A stretch of 64,000 bases of DNA from an uncultured Erythrobacter sp. (GTDB lineage Bacteria > Pseudomonadota > Alphaproteobacteria > Sphingomonadales > Sphingomonadaceae): contig CANLAD010000001.1 in the NCBI GenBank assembly GCA_947488755.1, positions 2,923,501 to 2,987,500 of the forward strand, written 5' to 3'. Shown piece by piece: positions 42,434-50,505 of this stretch. The translations under genes were made by a program, and so were the position numbers. The notes below the pieces were generated by a model. The model was not told the origin of the DNA, made no database searches, and worked only from the letters and a program-made list of their open reading frames with translations. The first letter of the stretch is position 1, and each line of letters begins with the position of its first letter.

Positions 42434-43200
42434 GCGCTCCGACCTCCCATTTGCGACTCGAAAAAGACGGCCCGGTCGCGCGGCTGCTGATCGACCGGGC
42501 GGACAAGCGAAACGCCTTCAACATGGCGATGTGGGAGGCGTTTCCTCCGCTCCTCGCCGATGCGGTGGCGGACCCCGCGATCCGCGTGCTCGAACTGCGC
42601 TCCGCCACCCCCGATAGCGCGTTTTGCGCGGGCGCCGATATCAAGGAGCTGCTCGCCAACAAGGACAATGCAAGCTGGCGCGCGGCCAATCAGGCGGAGA
42701 TCAACCGCGTGCAGCTTGAACTGACGCGCGCCAACTTGCCCACCATCGCCTTTATCGAGGGCGATTGTGTCGGCGGCGGATGCGGGCTCGCCATGGCTTG
42801 CGACATGCGCGTGGCGACGCCCACAGCGCGGCTGGGCATTACGCCGGCCAAGCTGGGGCTTGTCTATCCACTGCACGATGTGAAGCTGCTGGTCGATCTG
42901 GTCGGGCCGGGTCAGGCGAAGCGGATGCTCTACACTGGCGAACTTCTGGACGCCGAGGAAGCGCACCGGATCGGCCTGGTCGAATTCATCGCCGAGGACA
43001 GCGGGTTTCTGATCGAGCAATTGCTCGCCGCATCGAGCTATTCTGCGCGCCATTCCAAGCGCTTCATCCGCCGCGTGCTGGATGGCCAGAGCGAGGACGA
43101 TGCCGACACGCTCGGCATTTTCGGCGCGGCCTTCACGCGCGAGGATTTCGCAGAAGGCACCGCCGCCTTCGTCGAAAAGCGAAAACCCCGGTTTCGGTAA
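42430..43200 (+). CDS. Crotonase-fold protein without the usual hydratase glutamates
   Basis: A 256-residue crotonase-superfamily protein. The oxyanion-hole segment FCAGADIKELL and EGDCVGGGCGLAMACDMRVAT are clear. In enoyl-CoA hydratase two glutamates act; here the first place is Gly119 (GGGCGLAM) and the second is Ala140 (ITPAKLGLVYP). It therefore probably does another CoA reaction, such as hydrolysis, decarboxylation or isomerisation, rather than simple hydration. The start GTG overlaps the PuuE-like stop. Confidence 0.83.
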   Translation: MSAPTSHLRLEKDGPVARLLIDRADKRNAFNMAMWEAFPPLLADAVADPAIRVLELRSATPDSAFCAGADIKELLANKDNASWRAANQAEINRVQLELTRANLPTIAFIEGDCVGGGCGLAMACDMRVATPTARLGITPAKLGLVYPLHDVKLLVDLVGPGQAKRMLYTGELLDAEEAHRIGLVEFIAEDSGFLIEQLLAASSYSARHSKRFIRRVLDGQSEDDADTLGIFGAAFTREDFAEGTAAFVEKRKPRFR

Positions 43201-43212
43201 GGAGCGCCGAGA

Positions 43213-44115
43213 ATGACCATCCCTCACGGCACGATATTGGGCGGGCTCTCGACTGTGCCCGACCTTGATCACGCGATTGCGGCCTATCGCGACACGCTGG
43301 GGTTCGGGCTGGTCGAACAGGGCGTGGTAGACGAAGCTCTCGCAGCAAGCTGGGATTGCCCGGCCACTGCCGGATCGCGTTACGCTGCGCTGCGTCCGAC
43401 CAGCGGCGCGCCGTGCTGGTTCCGGCTGGTCGAACAGCCACCGCATCCGGACTTCAAGCCGACGACGACCTATGGCTGGGCTGCTTTTGAAACCACGGTG
43501 GAGGATGTCTGGCATTGGCCTGACGCTCTGCCGCCTGACCAGTTCGAAGTGGTCGGGCCGCCGAAGAAACTCGAGAATATCGAACCCGCCTTCATCCCGA
43601 TGCAGGCGCTGGGGCCGGGGCGGGAGATGGTCTATCTCAATCAGGTGCTGGGCGATTTGCCCGATACCGACCTGCCGCGCGCCGGATCGCCTGTCGATCG
43701 CATCTTCATCGTCGTGCTGGCGACGCCCGACCGGGAGGCGAGCGTCGCCTGGTATCGCGACGGGTTGGGCCTGACCCGCGGCAACGATTACACGCTGCCC
43801 TACAGTATGATAAACGATGCCTTCGCTCTCCCCGCTAACCACCAGACCACGATCACGATGGTCAGTCATGGGCGGATGCCGATTGTCGAAGTGGACGATT
43901 ATCCGCTTCAAGCGACGCACCGTGCGCGGCACGAGGGAATGCTGCCGCCGGGCAATGCGCTGGTGACGCTGGCAGTTAGGGACTTGGACGTCTGCACGGT
44001 CGACTGGATCACCCCACCCACGCTGCGCGAGGGCGCGTTGTACGAGGGCCGCCGCGCAGCCTGCGCAATCGGTGCGGGCGGCGAACTGATCGAATGCGTC
44101 GAGGTGGGCGAGTGA
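43213..44115 (+). CDS. VOC-superfamily protein, two-domain, cytosolic
   Basis: A 300-residue protein with two VOC modules: ILGGLSTVPDLDHAIAAYRDTLGF at the start and RIFIVVLATPDREASVAWYRDGLGL in the middle, ending GAGGELIECVEVGE. This is the layout of extradiol dioxygenases and related lyases. No signal peptide is present, unlike the other two-domain VOC protein at 21574. It overlaps the YCII gene by four bases. An oxygenase role on an aromatic or pyrrole ring is possible. Confidence 0.78.
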   Translation: MTIPHGTILGGLSTVPDLDHAIAAYRDTLGFGLVEQGVVDEALAASWDCPATAGSRYAALRPTSGAPCWFRLVEQPPHPDFKPTTTYGWAAFETTVEDVWHWPDALPPDQFEVVGPPKKLENIEPAFIPMQALGPGREMVYLNQVLGDLPDTDLPRAGSPVDRIFIVVLATPDREASVAWYRDGLGLTRGNDYTLPYSMINDAFALPANHQTTITMVSHGRMPIVEVDDYPLQATHRARHEGMLPPGNALVTLAVRDLDVCTVDWITPPTLREGALYEGRRAACAIGAGGELIECVEVGE

Positions 44116-44417
44116 CACTGTTCGCGTTTTACTGCCGCGATGGCGAAGGCGGACCGGTCCTGCGCGAGCGGCTGCTGAGCGATCATCTTGCGCATATCGA
44201 GGCGCATATCGAGGATTACGCGGTCGCCGGGCCGCTGCTGCAAGATGACAAGCCGGTCGGCTCGCTGCTGATCATCAAGGCGACAGACGAGGCCGGGGCG
44301 CGCGCCAAGTTCGAAGCCGACCCCTATTTCATCGGCGGCGTGTGGCAATCGATCCGGGTCAGCCCGTTCAAGGGCGTCGCGGGCGATTGGGTCGGCGGCG
44401 CGGCATGGAAGCGCTAG
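44112..44417 (+). CDS. YCII-domain protein
   Basis: A 101-residue protein of the YCII family, small alpha-beta barrels related to muconolactone isomerase-like folds. The typical histidine is in LLSDHLAHIEAH, followed by GPLLQDDKPVGSLLIIKA and FEADPYFIGGVW. The GTG at 44112 overlaps the VOC stop. It ends the island's last rightward operon and converges on an exported protein gene. Its role is unknown; isomerase or binding functions are possible. Confidence 0.85.
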   Translation: MTLFAFYCRDGEGGPVLRERLLSDHLAHIEAHIEDYAVAGPLLQDDKPVGSLLIIKATDEAGARAKFEADPYFIGGVWQSIRVSPFKGVAGDWVGGAAWKR

Positions 44418-44426
44418 GCTGCGCGC

Positions 44427-45062
44427 TTAGTCGCGATCCTCGGCGAGGCTGCAACTGCCCTGCACCCAGCGCAGATTGATCCCGATCAGGTCGGCATCGG
44501 GTGAGGCCCAGCTGTAGCTTTCCGCGCGCTCCGGATCATCCCTGTGCACATAAAGCACGAATGAGGGCCGGTTGCCGCTCCCCTCTGCCCAGGTGACGTT
44601 GCGCAGGCGGACAGTCACATCGGGCGCTTCGCCTTTGCCGGGGACGAACACCCGCCCGCCCTGATCGAACGTGCCGAGGCCGTGAGTGAAGGTCCAGTCC
44701 TCGCTGCCATCCGGCTTTCCGATGAACTTGCGCGCGGCCACCCAGCAGGAGAAGCGGCGCGCGCGGCGAAGTTCGCTGTTGGCTATTCGCCAGCCCGATC
44801 CGGCGCGCCGCAGATCCGGGATTGGCTGCGGATCCCAGGCGCTCTGCGGTTCGCCAAAAGCGTTGATAAGCCGCCAGCGGCCATCTTCGGCCACCTCGAA
44901 AGCGACCTCCTCCTCGCGCTCGCGACCTTCCTCTTCGGCGAAATAGACGTCTTCGGTGTTGGTCCAGATGCCGGGCGGCAGGTGGTCCTGCGCGATGGCG
45001 GGGCAGGCGAAGGCGAGCGCGGCGCTTGCGATGAAGCCATGCCACGCTCTCACCATCGTCAT
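44427..45062 (-). CDS. Exported hypothetical protein
   Basis: A 211-residue protein with a signal peptide (GFIASAALAFACPAIAQ), so likely periplasmic. The rest is strand-rich with an acidic stretch (EEEGREREEEVAFEV) and two cysteines that could pair. I do not recognise the family. It overlaps the mtnP gene by four bases (ATGA), downstream of it. I see no link to the catabolic island. Confidence 0.65.
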   Translation of the reverse strand: MTMVRAWHGFIASAALAFACPAIAQDHLPPGIWTNTEDVYFAEEEGREREEEVAFEVAEDGRWRLINAFGEPQSAWDPQPIPDLRRAGSGWRIANSELRRARRFSCWVAARKFIGKPDGSEDWTFTHGLGTFDQGGRVFVPGKGEAPDVTVRLRNVTWAEGSGNRPSFVLYVHRDDPERAESYSWASPDADLIGINLRWVQGSCSLAEDRD

Positions 45063-45925
45063 CCCAGCACCCGGCCAGCCACCGCGTCGAGCTTCGCTTC
45101 GAGCACGGGATCGCGTTCCTCGGGCGCGGTGATGATCGCATCATCGAGAGCGGTGTCGATCGGCGAGGGTTTGCGCTTCTTGGGCAGGTCTTCGATGAAC
45201 TTGAGCACGGCTGCGCGAGCCAGCGCGCCGTTTTCCTGCATCTGCTCGATCACCTGCGCGACATCGACCGCTTCGCCCTCTTTCCAGCAATCGTAATCGG
45301 TGACCATGCCGATCATTGCGTAGGGCAGTTCGGCCTCTCGGGCGAGGCGTGCTTCGGGCATTCCGGTCATGCCAATCACGTCCGCGCCCCAGCGCTGGTA
45401 CAGGCGGCTTTCCGCGCGGGTGGAGAATTGCGGCCCTTCGATCGCGACATATGTGGCACCGGTCGCGAGCTTGCCCTTGCAATCGGCGATTGCCTTCGCC
45501 GCGCGCTCCGACAGGCGCGGGCAGACGGGATCCGCCATCGAGACATGGGTGACGAAGCCGTCACCGAAATAGGTCGCGGGGCGCTGGCTGGTCCGGTCGA
45601 CGAATTGTTCGACCACAACGAAGCGACCCGGCTCGATCTGCTCGCGCAGCGATCCAACCGCCGAAATCGCGAGGATATCGGTGCAGCCGGTGCGCTTCAA
45701 CGCGTCGATATTGGCGCGCGAATTGAGGGTGGTGGGGGCGATCGGGTGGCCACGTCCATGCCGCGGGAGAAAGCGGACCTTCACATCGCCGATCCGCCCG
45801 CACAGGATTTCATCGGAGGGCTCGCCCCAGGGGGTTTCGATCGCCAGCCATTGCTGATCCTCGATCCCCTCGATCTCGTAAAGGCCCGATCCCCCGATGA
45901 TCCCGATGCACCATTCGCCCGCCAT
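45059..45925 (-). CDS. mtnP: S-methyl-5'-thioadenosine phosphorylase
   Basis: A 288-residue purine-nucleoside-phosphorylase-family enzyme. IGIIGGSGLYEIEGI, PRHGRGHPIAPTTLNSRANI, EGPQFSTRAESRLYQRWGADVIGMTGMPEA and VTDYDCWKEGEAV are typical of MtnP. It splits methylthioadenosine with phosphate to adenine and methylthioribose-1-phosphate, a salvage step after polyamine synthesis and similar reactions. It is a housekeeping gene, not part of the operator regulon. The length is usual. Confidence 0.93.
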   Translation of the reverse strand: MAGEWCIGIIGGSGLYEIEGIEDQQWLAIETPWGEPSDEILCGRIGDVKVRFLPRHGRGHPIAPTTLNSRANIDALKRTGCTDILAISAVGSLREQIEPGRFVVVEQFVDRTSQRPATYFGDGFVTHVSMADPVCPRLSERAAKAIADCKGKLATGATYVAIEGPQFSTRAESRLYQRWGADVIGMTGMPEARLAREAELPYAMIGMVTDYDCWKEGEAVDVAQVIEQMQENGALARAAVLKFIEDLPKKRKPSPIDTALDDAIITAPEERDPVLEAKLDAVAGRVLG

Positions 45926-45985
45926 GCGTCGTGTATTCTCCGAAATTCGCGCCGCCTGGGATCAAGATGGGCGGGGCTGCGAGCC

Positions 45986-46702
45986 TTAGGTCAGGTCGAA
46001 GCGTTCGGGCAAGACCTTGCGGATCGCCGCGTCCGCCCCGGCATAGGGCTTGGCGATGGAGGGGCGCGATTGCATCGTGGCAAAATGCTTCGCGAGGGCG
46101 GGCCACGTATCGAGCGGTGTTTCGGCGACGAGCGAGACCTGCATCAGCACGCACGCGACCGCAATATCCGCAATCGACAGCGTATCGCCAGCGAACCATT
46201 CGCCCCCGTCCAGCGCGCTTTCGAGGTAGTCAAACACCGGAGGCATCGCGTTCGCCCAGGTGTCACGCGCCTTGGCCAGATCAGGCTCCTCGCCCTTGCT
46301 CGCGGCGAAGAAGATCGGGCGGAATATCCCGAGCCCTCCCGCAGGCGCGAGCGCGGTGTCGGCATATTCTTCGATAAACAGAGCGCGTCCGTGGGCGTAC
46401 GGGTCTGCCGGGTATAGCGCCGGATCGGGATGCTTTTTCTCGATCATGGCGCAGATCGCGCTCGAATCGGCGATCGTGCCGTCCGTGCCCTCTGCCGCGA
46501 TCGAGCGGTCACGCAGCACCGGGATCCGCTTCATCGGCGAGATATCGCGAAACCATTGCGGCGGATCGAAGACGTTGACCGGCTCGACATCGAACGGAAC
46601 CGCTTTTTCCAGGCACACCGCCGCGACCTTGCGCACGAACGGCGAGACGGGGCTGCCATAGATAACGAAGTCGGCTTTTGCGTCGGTTGCGGCATCTGTC
46701 AT
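45986..46702 (-). CDS. Glutathione S-transferase family protein
   Basis: A 238-residue protein with a thioredoxin-like N-terminal domain (FVIYGSPVSPFVRKVAAVCLEKAVPFDVEP, then MKRIPVLRD and IADSSAICAMIE) and an all-helical C-terminal domain (GDTLSIADIAVACVLMQ with the N-capping motif). Members conjugate or bind glutathione. It is a single gene, divergent from the aldehyde dehydrogenase. The substrate is unknown. Confidence 0.87.
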   Translation of the reverse strand: MTDAATDAKADFVIYGSPVSPFVRKVAAVCLEKAVPFDVEPVNVFDPPQWFRDISPMKRIPVLRDRSIAAEGTDGTIADSSAICAMIEKKHPDPALYPADPYAHGRALFIEEYADTALAPAGGLGIFRPIFFAASKGEEPDLAKARDTWANAMPPVFDYLESALDGGEWFAGDTLSIADIAVACVLMQVSLVAETPLDTWPALAKHFATMQSRPSIAKPYAGADAAIRKVLPERFDLT

Positions 46703-46883
46703 CGATCTCTCCTATTCAATCGGTGCATTTACGCAGCCCGCCGGTTTGCGCAATGGAGACGAGAGCCCCGCGCCATCCTTTTCGCGGCCCGTCAGGCCGG
46801 AATCGCGATTGATTTTTGTGCCCGATGCGGCACACTCATGCACGAGAGACGCCAACGCATCCCTACGAGAGAGGAACACCCCC

Positions 46884-48311
46884 ATGGTTACGCAATACAA
46901 GAACCTGATCGACGGCCAGATGATGAACACCGGCGAATGGCTCGACGTGGTAAACCCGGCAACCGAGGAGGTGATCGGCCAGGTGCCCAAATGCGGCAAG
47001 GGTGAGCTGGACAAGGCCGTCGCCGCCGCGCGCGCAGCCTTCAAGACCTGGAAGAAAACTCCGATCGAGCAGCGCCGCGAAGCGATCATGGCGATTTCGG
47101 GCGCGATCAAGGAAAACGCCGACGAGCTATACCGCCTGCTGACCAGCGAACAGGGCAAGCCGCACGAGCAGGCCAAGGGCGAAATCTTCGGCGCGGCCGG
47201 AATGGCGGCGGCGCAGTCCAGCCTCGAGCTGGAAGACGAGATCATTCAGGATGACGACACCCGCCTGCATCGCCATCGCCGCGTGCCGGTGGGCGTTGTC
47301 GGAGGCATCGTGCCTTGGAACTTCCCGGTGATGATGGCGATCCAGAAGATCGTGCCCGCCATGCTTTCGGGCTGCACGATCATTCTCAAGCCCTCCCCCT
47401 TCACGCCCCTTACGACCCTCAAGATCGCCGAGCTGATTGCGGACAAGGTGCCGGCGGGCGTCGTCAACATCATCACGGGCGAGGACGATCTTGGCCCGAT
47501 GATCACCGCGCACGAGGATATCGACAAGATCACCTTCACCGGCTCCACCGCCACGGGCAAAAAAATCATGGAAGGCGCCAGCGCGGACCTCAAACGCATC
47601 ACGCTGGAGCTGGGCGGCAACGATGCCTCCATCGTGCTGCCCGATGCCGATCCCAAGAAGGTTGCCGAGCAGCTGTTCTGGTCGAGCTTTTCCAACGCCG
47701 GACAGATCTGCGTCGCGGCCAAGCGCATCTATATCCACGAGGATATCTACGACGAACTAAGCCAGGCGATCGCTGATTATGCCAAGACCGTGACGGTCGG
47801 CGATGGCGCGCAGCAGGGCACCGGCGTCGGGCCGATCCAGAACAAGAAGCAGTACGACCGCGTGCTCGAGCTGATCGAGGATGCGAAGGACAACGGCTAC
47901 AAGTTCCTGACCGGCGGCGACACCGATCCTTCGGGCACAGGCTATTTCGTGCCACTCACCATTCTGGACAATCCGCCCGAAGATGCGCGGATCGTGGCCG
48001 AGGAGCAGTTCGGTCCGGTCATGCCGCTGATGAAATTCTCCAGCGAGGACGAGGTCATCGCGCGCGCCAACAATTCCGAATACGGTCTTGCCGGCGCGGT
48101 CTGGACCGCCAATCCGGAAAAGGGCGTGGAGATCGCCGAGCAGCTCGAAACGGGGACGGTGTGGATCAACGAATACCTTCACCTGTCGCCGTTTGCTCCG
48201 TTCGGCGGGCACAAACAGTCGGGCTTCGGCGCGGAATACGGCAAGGAGGGGCTGAAGGAATTCACCTATCCGCAGGTAATCACGGTCAAGAAGGACAACG
48301 TTCCGGCCTGA
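46884..48311 (+). CDS. NAD(P)-dependent aldehyde dehydrogenase (succinate-semialdehyde type)
   Basis: A 475-residue aldehyde dehydrogenase. VPWNFPVMMAIQKI, FTGSTATGKKIMEGAS, catalytic LELGGND and NAGQICVAAKRIYI, and EEQFGPVMPLMKF are present. The ending HLSPFAPFGGHKQSGFGAEYG is common in succinate-semialdehyde-dehydrogenase-like enzymes. I chose the ATG at 46884 (GAGG about nine bases upstream); an earlier in-frame extension has no support. It is a single gene divergent from the glutathione transferase. Confidence 0.9.
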   Translation: MVTQYKNLIDGQMMNTGEWLDVVNPATEEVIGQVPKCGKGELDKAVAAARAAFKTWKKTPIEQRREAIMAISGAIKENADELYRLLTSEQGKPHEQAKGEIFGAAGMAAAQSSLELEDEIIQDDDTRLHRHRRVPVGVVGGIVPWNFPVMMAIQKIVPAMLSGCTIILKPSPFTPLTTLKIAELIADKVPAGVVNIITGEDDLGPMITAHEDIDKITFTGSTATGKKIMEGASADLKRITLELGGNDASIVLPDADPKKVAEQLFWSSFSNAGQICVAAKRIYIHEDIYDELSQAIADYAKTVTVGDGAQQGTGVGPIQNKKQYDRVLELIEDAKDNGYKFLTGGDTDPSGTGYFVPLTILDNPPEDARIVAEEQFGPVMPLMKFSSEDEVIARANNSEYGLAGAVWTANPEKGVEIAEQLETGTVWINEYLHLSPFAPFGGHKQSGFGAEYGKEGLKEFTYPQVITVKKDNVPA

Positions 48312-48343
48312 TCGGGTCGTTTCCAAATCTAGGGAGGAATTGC

Positions 48344-49117
48344 GTGGGTCAGACTGAAGGGAAGCTGTCGCGTCGGCAGGTCGTCGCGATGGGGACCGTG
48401 CTGGGCGGGATGAGTGTCGCCGCTCCGCTCGGCGCGCAGAGCCTTCGCGACATCATGGGATCGGCCAAGAAGGTCGTGGATGCCGTGACCTATTCCGATG
48501 CCGACATGCAGATCTATTTCAGCCAGATGGCGAACGAGATGGACAGCCGCAATCCGCTTGCTGGACCGGACGATCCCTATGGTCAGCGGATCGCCGCTTT
48601 GTCTGAGGGGCTGGGCACGTATGACGGGCTCGATCTCGACATAAAGGCCTACCTGGTGCGCGACGTGAACGCCTTCGCCATGGCCGACGGGACGATCCGG
48701 GTGTTCGCCGGGCTGATGGACCAGTTCACCGATGACGAGGTGCGCTACGTGATCGGCCATGAAATCGGCCATGTGAAGCGCGAGCATACGAAAAAGCGTA
48801 TGCAGGGCGCGTTGCAACGCGATGCCGCGCTAAGCGTGGCGGCGACCGCGGATGACGATGTGCGCCAGCTTGCCTCCTCGCAACTGGGTGAACTGTTCCG
48901 CGATGTCATCACCGCGCAGCATTCGCAAAAGCACGAGAAGGAAGCGGACGATTACGCTTTGGGCTTCATGCAGGCCAACAGCTACGATCCCAATTCCTGC
49001 GTGACGGCGCTGGAAAAGCTGGATGGCATGAGTGGCGGTGGCGGCGGACTGCCGTGGCTCCAGACCCATCCGAGCCCGGCGAGCCGCGCCAAGCGGATCC
49101 GCAAGAAGCTCGATTGA
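48344..49117 (+). CDS. M48 family metallopeptidase, exported
   Basis: A 257-residue zinc peptidase. The site is VIGHEIGHVKREH (His139, Glu140, His143), with the third ligand glutamate in KHEKEADDYALGFM. An RR-containing N terminus (SRRQVVAMGTVLGGMSVAAPLGAQ) suggests export to the periplasm, perhaps by Tat. The GTG at 48344 has GGGAGG six bases upstream. Such peptidases resemble LoiP/BepA-type quality-control proteins. It is not linked to its neighbours by overlap. Confidence 0.86.
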   Translation: MGQTEGKLSRRQVVAMGTVLGGMSVAAPLGAQSLRDIMGSAKKVVDAVTYSDADMQIYFSQMANEMDSRNPLAGPDDPYGQRIAALSEGLGTYDGLDLDIKAYLVRDVNAFAMADGTIRVFAGLMDQFTDDEVRYVIGHEIGHVKREHTKKRMQGALQRDAALSVAATADDDVRQLASSQLGELFRDVITAQHSQKHEKEADDYALGFMQANSYDPNSCVTALEKLDGMSGGGGGLPWLQTHPSPASRAKRIRKKLD

Positions 49118-49149
49118 GAATGCCGGAGTGAGCGTATTGTCGAGCGTTT

Positions 49150-50505
49150 GTGATTGACGAAAAGGAACTGATGGAGGGCCTGGTGCGCGTCTGCGAGCGT
49201 GCCGACCTTTCATCACCATCGGGCCTCACGCGGCTGACCGGCGGGGCGACGATGGAAAGCTGGCGGTTTTCCGCAGGTGAGGACGATTTCGTGCTGCGCC
49301 GCGCGCCCAGCCTGGAATTCATGGCGGATCGTCCGTTCGGCCACGATGTCGAGGCGGCGGTGATCTGCGCCGCGCGCTCCGTGGGGGTGTGCGCGCCCGA
49401 AGTGGTGATCGAGCTGGAGCCGAAGGACGGTATCGGTTCCGGCTTCGTCATGCGCGCGCTGCCGGGGACGGCAGACCCCAAGGCAATCCTGCCGACCGAT
49501 GAGCCCGACAGACTGCTGAGCGAGTGCGCGGCGAACCTTGCGAAGATCCACTCGCTTGGACCGGAAGACCTGCCCGACGCCGTGCCGGTGATGGACACTT
49601 GCGAGGCCATCGCCGACCTGCGCGCGCAGTTCGAGGAGGCGGGCGGCGACCGCCCGATCATCGCGCTGGGCCTCAAATGGATGGAGGACAATTGCCCGCC
49701 ACAGGCCCCTGAGCCGGTGCTGATCCACGGTGATTACCGGCTCGGTAATCTGCTGGTTGAGAATGGATGGCTGACGGGCGTGCTGGATTGGGAGCTGGCG
49801 CATCTTGGCGATTATCACGAGGATCTGGCATTCGGCTGCATGGCAGTATGGCGGTTCGCGCGTTACGATCGACCCGCTCTGGGTCTCGGCGATCTGGAAA
49901 CCTATTTCGACGCTTACGAAGCCAATGGCGGCCGCCCGGTCGACCGCGAGCGATTCCGCTACTGGCTGGTGCATCGCACCGTGTGGTGGGCGCTCGGCTG
50001 CCTTAAAATGGCGCAGCACTGGCGCTCCGGCCAAGACCGGATGCTCGAACGCGTCGTCATCTCGCGTCGGACGAGCGAGCAGGAACTGGACCTGCTGATG
50101 CTGCTGGAAGAGGAGGCGCCAATGGTCGAACGGATGAGACACGTTTATCCGCCTAGCCCATTGGAACACCTGAGCGGGGAGGCTGCGATGGGCGAGATAG
50201 CGCAGGCTGTTGCGGAATGGCTTTTATCTATCAGAGATAAACTGAGCGGCTATGATCGTTTTCAGTTGGCAGTTGCTCGCAATGCGCTTGGAATGATCCA
50301 GCGGGAACAGGAGTACTTCCCACTCGGCACTGATGAGGAAACGTCAAAGGCATTCTTGTCGGGTGTTCTTTCTCTTGATGAGCCGGGCCAGCTACAAGCC
50401 TTGAGAGAGCAAGCGCTGCAGAAAACCATGGTAGACGTTCCCAAGTACCCAGCCTTGGCAGTGGCCCTGAAGAAGTGGGCGCCTAGTGAAGAGGACTTAG
50501 CCTAA
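49150..50505 (+). CDS. APH-family phosphotransferase with extra C-terminal domain
   Basis: A 451-residue protein. Residues 1-320 form an aminoglycoside-phosphotransferase-like kinase: TRLTGGATMESWRF, PVLIHGDYRLGNLL (catalytic loop) and VLDWELAHLGDYHEDLAF (metal site). The last ~100 residues form a second helical domain (DUF6285-like). It is followed directly by an acyl-CoA dehydrogenase; the pair matches LvaA/LvaC of levulinate breakdown and the two halves of human ACAD10/11, which process 4-hydroxyacyl-CoAs through a phosphorylated intermediate. From about 50215 the codon use turns sharply AT-richer, so the C-terminal domain may have been joined later. The start is GTG at 49150. Confidence 0.84.
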   Translation: MIDEKELMEGLVRVCERADLSSPSGLTRLTGGATMESWRFSAGEDDFVLRRAPSLEFMADRPFGHDVEAAVICAARSVGVCAPEVVIELEPKDGIGSGFVMRALPGTADPKAILPTDEPDRLLSECAANLAKIHSLGPEDLPDAVPVMDTCEAIADLRAQFEEAGGDRPIIALGLKWMEDNCPPQAPEPVLIHGDYRLGNLLVENGWLTGVLDWELAHLGDYHEDLAFGCMAVWRFARYDRPALGLGDLETYFDAYEANGGRPVDRERFRYWLVHRTVWWALGCLKMAQHWRSGQDRMLERVVISRRTSEQELDLLMLLEEEAPMVERMRHVYPPSPLEHLSGEAAMGEIAQAVAEWLLSIRDKLSGYDRFQLAVARNALGMIQREQEYFPLGTDEETSKAFLSGVLSLDEPGQLQALREQALQKTMVDVPKYPALAVALKKWAPSEEDLA

